DNA from: DASSLY01 sp035689185 | GTDB lineage: Bacteria > Actinomycetota > Actinomycetes > Actinomycetales > Dermatophilaceae | NCBI GenBank assembly: GCA_035689185.1 | Contig: DASSLY010000118.1 | Span: 1 to 18,162, forward strand | Direction: 5' to 3' | Length of the DNA stretch: 18,162 nucleotides | Shown here: piece after piece, positions 7,017-14,460 of the stretch | Position numbering within the stretch: position 1 is the first letter of the stretch | How the letters are laid out: every line of letters starts with the position of its first letter | The notes under the pieces: generated by a model | Told to the model about the DNA's origin: nothing | Database searches by the model: none | What the model saw: only the letters and a program-made list of their open reading frames with translations | Position numbers and translations under genes: made by a program

Positions 7017-7532
7017 TCAGTGTTCTACCGCGGTTTGGGGGGTCGTGGCGCCGGGCAGGCCCATTGGTCCGGCCCCCGGTCCGAAGCCGCCGCTGGCGCC
7101 GTGACCGCTTCGCCCCCGGCGGCTGTCCGGCAAGGCGTCCACCTCGACGAACCGCGCCTGCTCGACCCGCTGAACGACCAGCTGGGCGATCCGGTCCCCC
7201 CGCCGCACCGTGAACGCCTGGTCGCGATCGGTGTTCACCAGGTTGACCTGGATCTCCCCGCGGTAGCCGGAGTCGACCGTGCCCGGGGAGTTCAGCGTGG
7301 TCACGCCGTGCCGGGCCGCCAGACCCGAGCGCGGGTGGACGAACGCGGCATACCCCTCGGGCAAGGAGAGGGCGACCCCGGTCCCGACCAAGGCCCGCTC
7401 CCCCGGCCGCAGGGTCAGGTCGCGGCTCGCGTGCAGGTCCGCACCGGCGTCGCCAGGGTGGGCGTAGCCGGGAACCGGCAGGTCCGGGTCGAGGCGGTGC
7501 AGGAGCACCGGCAGCTCGGGTCGGCTCGTCAT
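7017..7532 (-). CDS. dut: deoxyuridine 5'-triphosphate nucleotidohydrolase (dUTPase)
   Basis: The 171-residue protein carries all five motifs of trimeric dUTPases: PGDAGADL (26-33), PRSGLA (67-72), GTVDSGYRGEI (84-94), RGDRIAQLVV (111-120) and the glycine-rich C-terminal arm RGRSGHGASGGFG (139-151). It hydrolyses dUTP to dUMP and pyrophosphate, keeping uracil out of DNA and feeding dTMP synthesis. The start is ATG 7532, directly before the conserved TSRPELPVLLHRL; the frame is open 69 codons further upstream, but that part is antisense-like translation through the DUF4193 gene. It begins seven bases after the DUF4193 stop and ends two bases before DUF3710, without a clear Shine-Dalgarno, so coupling to DUF4193 is likely. 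Confidence 0.97.
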   Translation of the reverse strand: MTSRPELPVLLHRLDPDLPVPGYAHPGDAGADLHASRDLTLRPGERALVGTGVALSLPEGYAAFVHPRSGLAARHGVTTLNSPGTVDSGYRGEIQVNLVNTDRDQAFTVRRGDRIAQLVVQRVEQARFVEVDALPDSRRGRSGHGASGGFGPGAGPMGLPGATTPQTAVEH

Positions 7533-7539
7533 CGCGGGA

Positions 7540-7842
7540 TCAGGCGGCGCATTCCCGGCATACCGGCTGGCCACCGACTTCCTTGGCCAGCTGGCTTCGG
7601 TGGTGGACCAGGAAGCACCGCGAGCAGGTGAACTCGTCGGCCTGGCGCGGCAGCACCCGGACCGACAGCTCCTCCCCGGACAGGTCGGCACCGGGAAGCT
7701 CGAAACCTTCGGCCTGTTCGGTCTCGTCGATGTCGACACTGGATGCGGTCTTGTCGACCCGGCGGGACTTCAGCTCCTCCAGCGAGTCCTCGGAAAGGTC
7801 GTCCTCTTCGGTCTTGCGTGGCGCGTCGTAGTCAGTCGCCAT
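7540..7842 (-). CDS. DUF4193 small zinc-ribbon-like protein
   Basis: This 100-residue acidic protein matches the actinobacterial DUF4193 family (Rv2699c-like). It begins MATDYDAPRKTEEDDLSEDS and ends with two CxxC pairs, C73/C76 (CSRC) and C95/C98 (CREC), probably binding one zinc. The first 50 residues are highly charged and likely disordered. Its function is unknown; size, acidity and zinc-ribbon end would suit a protein that touches RNA polymerase or the ribosome, but that is speculation. It is the first gene of the dut operon, so the operon promoter should lie in 7843-7950. AGGAG lies 13 bases upstream of the ATG, rather far for a Shine-Dalgarno. Confidence 0.93.
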   Translation of the reverse strand: MATDYDAPRKTEEDDLSEDSLEELKSRRVDKTASSVDIDETEQAEGFELPGADLSGEELSVRVLPRQADEFTCSRCFLVHHRSQLAKEVGGQPVCRECAA

Positions 7843-8002
7843 CGTGGCTGTCGCTCTCCTCTATCAGGTGTGTGCGCGGGCACGGTACCCCCTGCCGCTG
7901 CACTCATCCGGCGGTGGGTGCGCCCGGTCGAAGGGTCCCCGTCCCAAAGGCTTCGAGGTCAACGTCCGCGACCCCCGTTTTGTGCCCGGGGCGGCTGTCA
8001 GC

Positions 8003-8055
8003 GCGGTCGCCGTTCGCACCGGTAACCCACCCACCGCTGCGCGGCCGGCGACCGC
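8003..8055. terminator. 10-bp inverted repeat downstream of suhB
   Basis: GCGGTCGCCG (8003-8012) and CGGCGACCGC (8046-8055) are perfect inverted repeats with a 33-base spacer, beginning about 20 bases after the suhB stop in the minus direction. There is no T-run. It may be a factor-dependent transcript end. The rest of 7843-8073 is noncoding and should hold the promoter of the DUF4193-dut operon; I see no convincing -35/-10 pair there. Confidence 0.3.
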
Positions 8056-8090
8056 TTACGGCGCCCCGGCGGCTTACGGCGCCCCGGCGG
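8055..8090. repeat. 18-bp exact tandem duplication across the suhB stop codon
   Basis: CTTACGGCGCCCCGGCGG occurs twice back to back (8055-8072 and 8073-8090). On the minus strand each copy encodes AGAP followed by TAA, so the last suhB codons and stop are duplicated in frame and a second identical stop follows. Confidence 0.85.
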
Positions 8091-8961
8091 CCCGGGCGGG
8101 CGGCAGCAGCTCGTCGACGAGGGCCTGCAGCTCCGGGTGGATTCCGCGTCCGGCGGCGACCACACCGCGAGCGGAGGGCGGCTGCCCGGCCACGCCGGAC
8201 ACCTGGCCGCCCGCTTCCCGCACGATCAGCCAGCCGGCGGCCATGTCCCACGGCTGGAGGCCGACCTCGACGTACCCGTCCAGCCGCGCCGCCGCGAGAT
8301 AGGCCAGGTCCAGCGCCGCGCTGCCGACGCGGCGGATGTCGCGAACCCGCGGTAGCAGCTGCGCGACGAAGGCTCCCTGCCACGCCCGGTCGGCCGCGTC
8401 GTAACCGAAGCCGGTGCCGACCAGGCTGCCTAGCAGGCTGGCCGGGTCCGTGCACGTGAGCACCGCACCCTGGGTTGCCGGGTCGCGCGCGAGGTCGAGC
8501 TGGTCGACGTTGACGAGCCGGGCGCCGGATCCAGCGCGGGCGTGGAAGACCTCGCCCAACAGCGGGTTGCACACCGCCCCAGCCACCGGGGTCCAAGCGC
8601 CGGGGACGAACGGGTCGCCGACCACGGCGGCGACGGACACGGCATACGCCGGGAGCTGGTAGAGGTAGTTGACCGTGCCGTCGATCGGGTCGACCACCCA
8701 GGTGACCCCGGAGTTGCCGGCCACCCCGCCACCCTCCTCGCCCAGGATGGCGTCGTCCGGGCGGGTCGTGTGCAGAAGGCGCCGGATCAGCGCCTCGCAG
8801 TTCCGGTCCATCTCGGTGACCACGTCGGTCGGGCTGGTCTTGGTGTCCGCGACGCCGAGATTCACCGGTCGCTCCTCGACGATGAACCGGCCGGCCGCCA
8901 CCGCGGCACGCACCGCCAAGTGGTGCAGCGCCCGGAGCGGCTGGCTTGCGGGCTCGCTCAC
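8074..8961 (-). CDS. suhB: inositol monophosphatase family protein (SuhB-like)
   Basis: From the GTG at 8961 the protein has 295 residues with the metal-dependent Li+-sensitive phosphatase motifs: GEE (75-77), DPIDGTVNY (91-99) and WDMAAGWLIVREAGG (238-252). It should remove phosphate from myo-inositol-1-phosphate or a related sugar phosphate, which in actinobacteria feeds inositol lipid and mycothiol synthesis; exact substrate is not fixed by sequence. The start is chosen because GTG overlaps the ferrochelatase stop as GTGA and precedes the conserved N-terminal helix. The frame is open far upstream through hemH, but that is shadow sequence. The 3' end carries the duplicated stop-codon unit. 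Confidence 0.93.
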   Translation of the reverse strand: MSEPASQPLRALHHLAVRAAVAAGRFIVEERPVNLGVADTKTSPTDVVTEMDRNCEALIRRLLHTTRPDDAILGEEGGGVAGNSGVTWVVDPIDGTVNYLYQLPAYAVSVAAVVGDPFVPGAWTPVAGAVCNPLLGEVFHARAGSGARLVNVDQLDLARDPATQGAVLTCTDPASLLGSLVGTGFGYDAADRAWQGAFVAQLLPRVRDIRRVGSAALDLAYLAAARLDGYVEVGLQPWDMAAGWLIVREAGGQVSGVAGQPPSARGVVAAGRGIHPELQALVDELLPPARAAGAP

Positions 8962-10106
8962 CGGTCCGACCCGCACAGGGCAGCGGCGGCGGTGCGCAGG
9001 TTGGGGCAGCAGCCCCGCGGACAGACCGACCACATCGGCTCGGGCCATGGCCATGCGGAGGCGGCCACCTGCTCGCCGCGGGCCTGCGCGGCCCGCTCCT
9101 GCACCAGGTCCACCAAGCCGCTGACGAACTGCGGGTCGGTGCCGACAGTCGGCACGCGCACCAGCAGCAGGCCGAGCTCCGCGGCGCTCGCCGCCGCCTC
9201 GGTATCCAGGTCGAACACCACCTCCATGTGGTCGGAGACGAACCCCACCGGCGCCACCACTACGGCCTGCACCCCTTCCCCGGCGAGCTCCTTGAGGTGG
9301 TCGTTCACGTCCGGTTCCAGCCACGGCTGGCTCGGCGGACCGGACCGGGAACAGAAGGCCACCGCGTGCTTCAACGACCGGTCCAGGGTCGTGTTGACCT
9401 CCGCGGCGAGCGCGTCGGCCAGCGCCTGGTGCTGCCGGTGGTAGAGGCTGCCCTCCTGCTCGCCGGGGCCGGAGGTCTGGTCCATCGCCTCCGGGATGGA
9501 GTGGGTGACGAACACCAGCCGCACTTGGTCGTCGGGCAGGTCCCGGAGCCGGTCGTCGTCGCGCACCGCGTCGGTCAGCAACCGCAGGTTGGCCCGGGCG
9601 AAGCCGGGATGGTTGGCATAGACCCGGACCTTGTCCAGCTGGACGTGGCGGCCCTCCAGCTCGAGCTCGGCGGCCGCGGCGGCCAGGTTCTCCCGATACT
9701 GCCGGCACGAGCTGTAGGAGGAGTAGGCGCTGGTGACCACGGTGACCAGCCGGGTCAGCCCGCCGTCGTGGGCGTCCCGCAGCGCGTCGGCGAGGAACGG
9801 GGCCGAGTTGCGGTTGCCCCAGACCAACGGCGTCGGTATGCCGCGCCGGTCCAGCTCGGCGCGCAGCGCCGCCAGCAGCGCCCGGTTCTGGTCGTTGATC
9901 GGGCTGCGGCCGCCGACCGCGTGGTAATGCTCGGCGACAGCGGCCAGGCGCTCGTCCGGGATACCGCGACCCGCGGTGACGCGGCGCAGGAACGGCATCA
10001 CCTCCTCCGGGCGCTCGGGACCGCCGAAGGACAGCAGCAGGATCGCTTGGTAGGGATCGAGGGCAGGTGCGGGCGCGTCGCGGACGGGGCGGTCGGTGGT
10101 CGTCAT
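8958..10106 (-). CDS. hemH: ferrochelatase (coproporphyrin III type expected), putative Fe-S cluster
   Basis: The 382-residue protein inserts Fe2+ into a porphyrin in haem synthesis. Actinobacteria normally use the coproporphyrin route, where the enzyme is called CpfC. Visible signatures are AILLLSFGGPE (21-31), VTSAYSSYSSCRQY (124-137), the catalytic H202 in VFVTHSIP, and SDHMEVVFDLD (291-301) with E295. The C-terminal tail has C362, C366 and C367 (VCPRGCCPNL); with C134 these are candidate ligands of the [2Fe-2S] cluster known in actinobacterial ferrochelatases. The ATG at 10106 is not preceded by a clear Shine-Dalgarno; TAGTTT nine bases upstream could be a -10 element giving a very short leader. 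It overlaps suhB by four bases and diverges from sepH. Confidence 0.95.
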   Translation of the reverse strand: MTTTDRPVRDAPAPALDPYQAILLLSFGGPERPEEVMPFLRRVTAGRGIPDERLAAVAEHYHAVGGRSPINDQNRALLAALRAELDRRGIPTPLVWGNRNSAPFLADALRDAHDGGLTRLVTVVTSAYSSYSSCRQYRENLAAAAAELELEGRHVQLDKVRVYANHPGFARANLRLLTDAVRDDDRLRDLPDDQVRLVFVTHSIPEAMDQTSGPGEQEGSLYHRQHQALADALAAEVNTTLDRSLKHAVAFCSRSGPPSQPWLEPDVNDHLKELAGEGVQAVVVAPVGFVSDHMEVVFDLDTEAAASAAELGLLLVRVPTVGTDPQFVSGLVDLVQERAAQARGEQVAASAWPWPEPMWSVCPRGCCPNLRTAAAALCGSDR

Positions 10107-10129
10107 GACCGGCCAAAACTACCCCGGGA

Positions 10130-10160
10130 CGGCGTGCCCGGCTTCGCCGCGGGCGCGCCG
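10130..10160. other. 11-bp imperfect inverted repeat in the hemH/sepH divergent region
   Basis: CGGCGTGCCCG (10130-10140) pairs with CGGGCGCGCCG (10150-10160) with one G-U position and a 9-base loop. It lies between the hemH and sepH starts, where a shared operator or a sepH leader hairpin could sit. High GC makes chance dyads common. Confidence 0.25.
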
Positions 10161-10240
10161 AGTGGCAGAGTCGGCAGTGACGGCGACCGCGGCGTCGCGC
10201 CGTCGGAAGTCTCGACGCCACCAAGGAGGCCAGGGCTGGG

Positions 10241-11332
10241 ATGGACGATCTGCAGCTCATCGGCGTCCACGAGGACGGCGAGCACCTGGTGCTGGCCTCG
10301 CCGGAGGGGACCCGTTTCCGGTTGCGGGTGAACGACGCGCTGCGCTCGGCCGTTCGCCGCGACCGGCCCAAGCCAGGGCTGCCGCAGGTCGACGTCGACG
10401 GCGAGCTCAGGCCCCGGGACGTGCAGGCGCTGATCCGGGCAGGGGCGAGCGCGGAAGACGTCGCCGAGCGCGCCGGGTGGAGCGTGGAGAAGGTGCGCAG
10501 CTTCCAGGTCCCGATCATCGCCGAGCGGGAGCACGTGGTGGAGCTGGCCCGGCAGACCCGGCTGCGCAGCCGGGGCGGCGGCGGCGGCCCGACGCTGTCG
10601 CACCGCGTGGCCGAGCGGCTCACCGGGCGCGGGGTCGACCCCGGATCGGCCAGCTGGGACTCGTGGCGCAGCGCCGACCGGCCGTGGACGGTGGCGGTGA
10701 CGTTCGCCGCCGGCGGCCGGCAGCGACAGGCGTCGTGGCGTTTCGACCTGGTGGACCGCTCGCTCACCGCCGCCGACGACGAGGCGCGCTGGCTGAGCGA
10801 GGAGGCGCAGCCGGCACCCCTTCTCGGCACCACTGCCGGCGCCCCGGGTGAGGCTGACGCGGTCTACGACCAGGACGCGGAGCCGCACCCGGGTCAGGCG
10901 CCACCGCCGGCCATGCCAGCCCAGGAGCAGCCGGTCGACCTGATGACCGCGATGCGCGAGCGCAGTACCGCCCGGGACCGGGGGCGCTCCGGCCGGCGGG
11001 CCAGCCGGCATGACCCGGCCGAGCAGCGCACCCCGCCTGGCGTTCCGCTGCCGCTGCCGGACCTGCCGCCGCGGGACCTGCCGCTGCCGGACCTGCCGCA
11101 GCCGGCTCCCGCCGAGACGGCGAAGTCGCACGACCCGCCCAGCCCCGACCGGGAAACCGGTCCGGCCTCCGAGGTGCTGGGCGCGCCGCTGGAGCAGGCG
11201 CCGCTGAAGGAGGCACCGGAGGACCAGGCGCTGCAGGAGCAGGCGCCGTCCCGTCGCGCCCCTCGCCGCGGCCGCCCCAGCGTCCCAGCCTGGGACGACA
11301 TCATGTTCGGCTCTCGACCCAGCGGCGACTGA
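10241..11332 (+). CDS. sepH: septation protein SepH (DUF3071), FtsZ-interacting
   Basis: The 363-residue protein has the SepH N-terminal domain (about 1-175: MDDLQLIGVHEDGEHLVLAS, FRLRVNDALRSAVRRD) with a helix-turn-helix at about 57-86 (RPRDVQALIRAGASAEDVAE). A long disordered Pro/Glu/Arg-rich region follows to about 340. It ends with the conserved tail RPSVPAWDDIMFG (345-357). In Streptomyces and mycobacteria SepH binds FtsZ and promotes Z-ring assembly at the septum. The ATG is set by AAGGAGG at 10223-10229, eleven bases upstream. The linker carries a 22-bp direct repeat. It is divergent from hemH and convergent with the esterase gene, with only 18 bases between stops. Confidence 0.95.
   Translation: MDDLQLIGVHEDGEHLVLASPEGTRFRLRVNDALRSAVRRDRPKPGLPQVDVDGELRPRDVQALIRAGASAEDVAERAGWSVEKVRSFQVPIIAEREHVVELARQTRLRSRGGGGGPTLSHRVAERLTGRGVDPGSASWDSWRSADRPWTVAVTFAAGGRQRQASWRFDLVDRSLTAADDEARWLSEEAQPAPLLGTTAGAPGEADAVYDQDAEPHPGQAPPPAMPAQEQPVDLMTAMRERSTARDRGRSGRRASRHDPAEQRTPPGVPLPLPDLPPRDLPLPDLPQPAPAETAKSHDPPSPDRETGPASEVLGAPLEQAPLKEAPEDQALQEQAPSRRAPRRGRPSVPAWDDIMFGSRPSGD
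11048..11099 (+). repeat. 22-bp direct repeat, period 30, in the sepH linker
   Basis: The 22-base block starting CTGCCGCTGCCGGACC occurs at 11048-11069 and 11078-11099, encoding two LPLPDLP units ten residues apart. It is a coding micro-duplication in the disordered region of SepH. Confidence 0.75.
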
Positions 11333-11350
11333 GACCGGTCGGCCAGCGGG

Positions 11351-12553
11351 CTAGGCGGAAGTCGCCTGCTGCGACACCCAGTCGATGGCGTTCGGCAGTT
11401 GGCTGGCCCAGTCGCTGAGGTTGTGGCCGGCGCCCCGGACATACACGGCCCGGGCGCGAAGCGGCGGCCGCACCAGAGCCATGAACCGTTGGGTGTCGGC
11501 GATGCCGTTGCGGCCACGCTCGGCCGTGCCAATGGTCAGCAGCAGCGACACCGGCGGTGGGGGCTCGTTGGCGAGCAGCCACTCGAGGTCGTTGAGGTTG
11601 CGCATCACCGCTGACCCCGCCCACAGGTCGCCGGTCGTCCCGTCCTTCAAGGTGTGGTAATAGCCGGAGAGCGACACGGCGGAGGTGAAGACGTCCGAGT
11701 GTGTCAGCGCCATCTTGGTGGCGCAGTAGCCGCCGGTGGAGTCTCCCATGGCCGCCCAGCCGACCGGGCTGACCCGGACCGCCTGCTCGACCGCCGAGGG
11801 GACATCCTCGGACAGGTAGGTGAGGGCGAGCGGGCCGCCGGGCACGTCGGTGCACTCGGTGTCCCGTGGTGGGGCGACGGTTGGACGGGCCATGACCAGC
11901 ACCATCGGCTGCGCCCTCCGGGCGGCGATCTCGTGCAGGAGCACGTCGGGGTAGTGCAGCCGCAGGACCAGGCCCGTGGTCGTGCCGGGATAGCCGGTCA
12001 GCACTTCGAGCGCCGGGAACTCGGTGTGCCGGTAGGCGCGCTGGAAGTACTGCGGGGGCAGGTAGACCAGGATCGGCGTGCTCAGCTCGGAACGAGCACC
12101 CCGCACCTGCAGCGCCTCCAGGCGGCCGCGGACGGTCCACTGCGACGGCGCCGACCAGGAGGCGGCGAGCTGCGCCTCCGGCCCGATCGTCTCCGGCCGG
12201 GCGGCCGCCGGGGTGGGGTGCCCGGCAAAGCGATATTCCCGCACCGCCCCTTGGCCCGCCGGAGGCCGGGTCGCGTTCGTGGAGGGCCCGCGCCCGCCCG
12301 CGACGACCACTGAGGTTGTCCCGCCATGGCCGAGCATGTCGCTCCAGGAGCCATAGAAGTAGCCGTAGTCGTTCACGACCGCGCCGACGAGGAGCAGCAC
12401 GGTCACATGGCCGGCCATGAGCATCCCTAGCTGCGCGCCCAGGCGCAGCGGACGCGGGCCCCGGACCCGGGGCCAGAGCAGGACGGTGGCGACCGTGACC
12501 GCGACAGCGGCAGTCGCCAGGGTGAGGACGAGGGGCCAGCCGAGAAGTGCCAT
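11351..12553 (-). CDS. membrane-anchored alpha/beta hydrolase, esterase-D/Ag85-like
   Basis: The 400-residue protein has two N-terminal membrane helices (about 5-27 and 42-60). An extracytoplasmic linker follows, then an alpha/beta-hydrolase domain from about 145. Motifs are ILVYLPPQYF, FPALEVLTGYPG, DTECTDVPGG, the nucleophile elbow GDSTGG with S272, SLSGYYH, E345 as possible acid (LLTIGTAERG) and H377 (GAGHNLSDW). This is the PF00756 esterase family that includes mycolyltransferases (Ag85) and S-formylglutathione hydrolases. The membrane anchor and outward domain point to a lipid or envelope ester substrate. GGAGG five bases upstream fixes the ATG. The upstream neighbour is an aminoacyl-phospholipid synthase-like gene, suggesting hydrolysis of aminoacylated lipid. 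Confidence 0.85.
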   Translation of the reverse strand: MALLGWPLVLTLATAAVAVTVATVLLWPRVRGPRPLRLGAQLGMLMAGHVTVLLLVGAVVNDYGYFYGSWSDMLGHGGTTSVVVAGGRGPSTNATRPPAGQGAVREYRFAGHPTPAAARPETIGPEAQLAASWSAPSQWTVRGRLEALQVRGARSELSTPILVYLPPQYFQRAYRHTEFPALEVLTGYPGTTTGLVLRLHYPDVLLHEIAARRAQPMVLVMARPTVAPPRDTECTDVPGGPLALTYLSEDVPSAVEQAVRVSPVGWAAMGDSTGGYCATKMALTHSDVFTSAVSLSGYYHTLKDGTTGDLWAGSAVMRNLNDLEWLLANEPPPPVSLLLTIGTAERGRNGIADTQRFMALVRPPLRARAVYVRGAGHNLSDWASQLPNAIDWVSQQATSA

Positions 12554-12634
12554 GGGTGCCTCCGAAGTCGGCGCTCATCCTGGCAAAGCCGGCTCGACGG
12601 CCGATGGATGATCGCTGTGACTTTGCTGAACGAA

Positions 12635-12650
12635 GAGGCCCCCCGGCCTC
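12635..12650 (-). terminator. hairpin at the DUF2156 gene stop codon
   Basis: On the minus strand GAGGCC, loop GGGG, GGCCTC forms a 6-bp perfect stem that begins inside the TGA stop and is followed by TTCGTTC, a weak T-rich tail. It may partly terminate the transcript before the esterase gene. The rest of 12554-12634 holds the esterase ribosome binding site and no clear promoter. Confidence 0.4.
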
Positions 12651-14421
12651 AGCCTTGCCGGCCACCGTGCAAGCGGTGCGACGCCTCCTCGATGGCGGCT
12701 CGCCCGCTCAGCCACCGGGTCCACGCGGGTGCGTGGAGGAAGGCCTCGGCACGCAGCGCGGCGATGCCGATGACGGGCAAGTCCCGCACCTCGCGGAAGC
12801 AGACGAACCGCGGGGTCCACAGGGGGTGGTACTTCGCGTTGGCGCGGTAGAGCGCCTCGATCTGCCAGAACCGGGACAGCTGCAGCAACACGGCCCGCCA
12901 CAGGCGGAGGATGGGTCCGGCGCCCAGCCGCTCCCCTCGCTCGAAGACCGACCGGAACACCGCGAAGTTGAGCGAGACGCGAGCGACGCCCAGGCTGGGA
13001 GCGGCAGCGACCAGGGCGGTCACCATCGCCTCGACCGTGCCGTTCTCGACGTCACGGTCGCGGCGCATGAGATCCAGGGACAGCCCGTCGGTCCCCCACG
13101 GCACGAGGTGCAGCAGGGCTTTCAGCTGCCCCTCGGCGTCGAGCGCCCGGACGAGCACGCAGCCGTGGTCGGCCGGGTCCTGGAACCGCCCGAGGGCCAT
13201 GGCGAACCCACGTTCCGTCGAGCCGTCGCGCCACGCCTCGGCCGCTCGCGCGACCTCATCCCGCTGCCGGGGGTCGACGTCGTCGACCAGGTCGCAGCGG
13301 ATGTGGTACCCGGCCCGCCTCACCCGGGCGACGGCCTGCCGCACCGGGCGCATTCGACGCCCGTCCAGGTCGAAGTCGTCGACCTCGAGGATCGCCTCGT
13401 CTCCGATCTCGAGCGCGTCCAGACCTGCTCGGGAGTATGCCGTGGCGCCGGCCTCGCTCGCCCCCAGGACGGCCGGCCGCCAGCCGTACCGGTCGGCCTC
13501 CTCCAACCAGGCGGCGATCGCGCCGGGCCAGGCATCCGGTTCCCCCAACGGGTCGCCGCCCGCGAGGCTGACGCTGCCGACGGCCCGGTAGCTCACGGCC
13601 GCCTTGCCGGACCGGGAGAAGACAACGCTGCGGTCACGGCGCAGGGCGAAGTACGCCAGTGAGTCGGCATTGCGTGCGATGAGCGCGCGCAGCGCGGCCT
13701 CCTCCTCGGGTCGGAGCGGATGCGGTGCCCCGGAGGGGCGAAGCATCACGGCGAGGACGGTGAGCAGCGCTGCGCTGCCCAAGACGATGAGAACCACATC
13801 GGCCTGGGCGGCGGGTGGCGCGCTGGTGTATCGGACAGGTCCGGTGATCCCGACGAGCCCGAGCACGGTGTGCTCCAGTCGCTCTGCCGGAGTGACGCCG
13901 GTCTGCTCGTGCCGGGACTGGAGGGTAAGAAGCGCGAACCCGACAACGGTGGCGGCCGCCAGCGCCCCCAGGCCGGTGAGGACCACGTGCCGGCCGGACC
14001 GCGGGTCCGCGCGCGCGGTGAAGTGGTGGCGCCCGGCCAGCAGCATGACGAGCACGACCGCCGAGAGGGCGGCCTCCTCGATATCCAGGCCCTTGGCGAG
14101 CTGCAGTCCGGTGCCCAGGGCGGACAGGCATACCGCGGCGGCCCACGCCCGCTGCTTGCGGCGGGCGACGCCGCTGGCGAGGTACAGCAGGATGACGCCT
14201 ACCGCGGCGCTGCCCGCCCGGGCGGCGGCCGGGGCGAACACCGGCAGCATCTCCGACACCAGCCGCAGTCGTCCGCGGATCGCCGGGGTCAGCGCGCTGA
14301 CCAGGGACACCACACCGAGCAGACCCAGGATTCTGGCCAGCCAGTGCGGCGTGCACAGGTCGAGGAGGCGCTGCGCGACACTGCGGCGTCCCCGACGGCG
14401 TCCCACCACGGTCGGCACCAC
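12649..14421 (-). CDS. DUF2156 aminoacyl-phosphatidylglycerol synthase-like membrane protein (MprF/LysX N-part family)
   Basis: The 590-residue protein has six likely membrane helices (about 27-45, 66-85, 90-109, 113-130, 143-166, 208-228). A cytoplasmic DUF2156 tandem-GNAT domain covers about 235-570, with NADSLAYFALRRDRSVVFSR, AVGSVSLAGGDPLGEPDAW, GWRPAVLGASEAGATAY, ALEIGDEAILEVDDFDLDG, GRFQDPADHG, LLHLVPWGTDGLSLDLMRRD and LNFAVFRSVFERGE. Such domains transfer an amino acid (Lys, Ala) from tRNA to phosphatidylglycerol or diacylglycerol. It is shorter than full MprF, with no complete flippase half, and lacks the lysyl-tRNA synthetase domain of mycobacterial LysX. Which amino acid it uses cannot be read from sequence. 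The GTG start is 39 bases past the MFS stop, with only GAGAGA as a weak Shine-Dalgarno. Confidence 0.87.
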   Translation of the reverse strand: MVPTVVGRRRGRRSVAQRLLDLCTPHWLARILGLLGVVSLVSALTPAIRGRLRLVSEMLPVFAPAAARAGSAAVGVILLYLASGVARRKQRAWAAAVCLSALGTGLQLAKGLDIEEAALSAVVLVMLLAGRHHFTARADPRSGRHVVLTGLGALAAATVVGFALLTLQSRHEQTGVTPAERLEHTVLGLVGITGPVRYTSAPPAAQADVVLIVLGSAALLTVLAVMLRPSGAPHPLRPEEEAALRALIARNADSLAYFALRRDRSVVFSRSGKAAVSYRAVGSVSLAGGDPLGEPDAWPGAIAAWLEEADRYGWRPAVLGASEAGATAYSRAGLDALEIGDEAILEVDDFDLDGRRMRPVRQAVARVRRAGYHIRCDLVDDVDPRQRDEVARAAEAWRDGSTERGFAMALGRFQDPADHGCVLVRALDAEGQLKALLHLVPWGTDGLSLDLMRRDRDVENGTVEAMVTALVAAAPSLGVARVSLNFAVFRSVFERGERLGAGPILRLWRAVLLQLSRFWQIEALYRANAKYHPLWTPRFVCFREVRDLPVIGIAALRAEAFLHAPAWTRWLSGRAAIEEASHRLHGGRQG

Positions 14422-14460
14422 ACCATCGTCTCTCGCCGGGCGTCGCGGGCGCTGACGCGA

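Noticed and set aside
8074..10833. Apparent 919-residue fusion protein ending in the SuhB sequence
   Set aside because: Only the last 295 residues are family-like; the rest is an off-frame reading of hemH and antisense to sepH. GTG 8961 is the real start.
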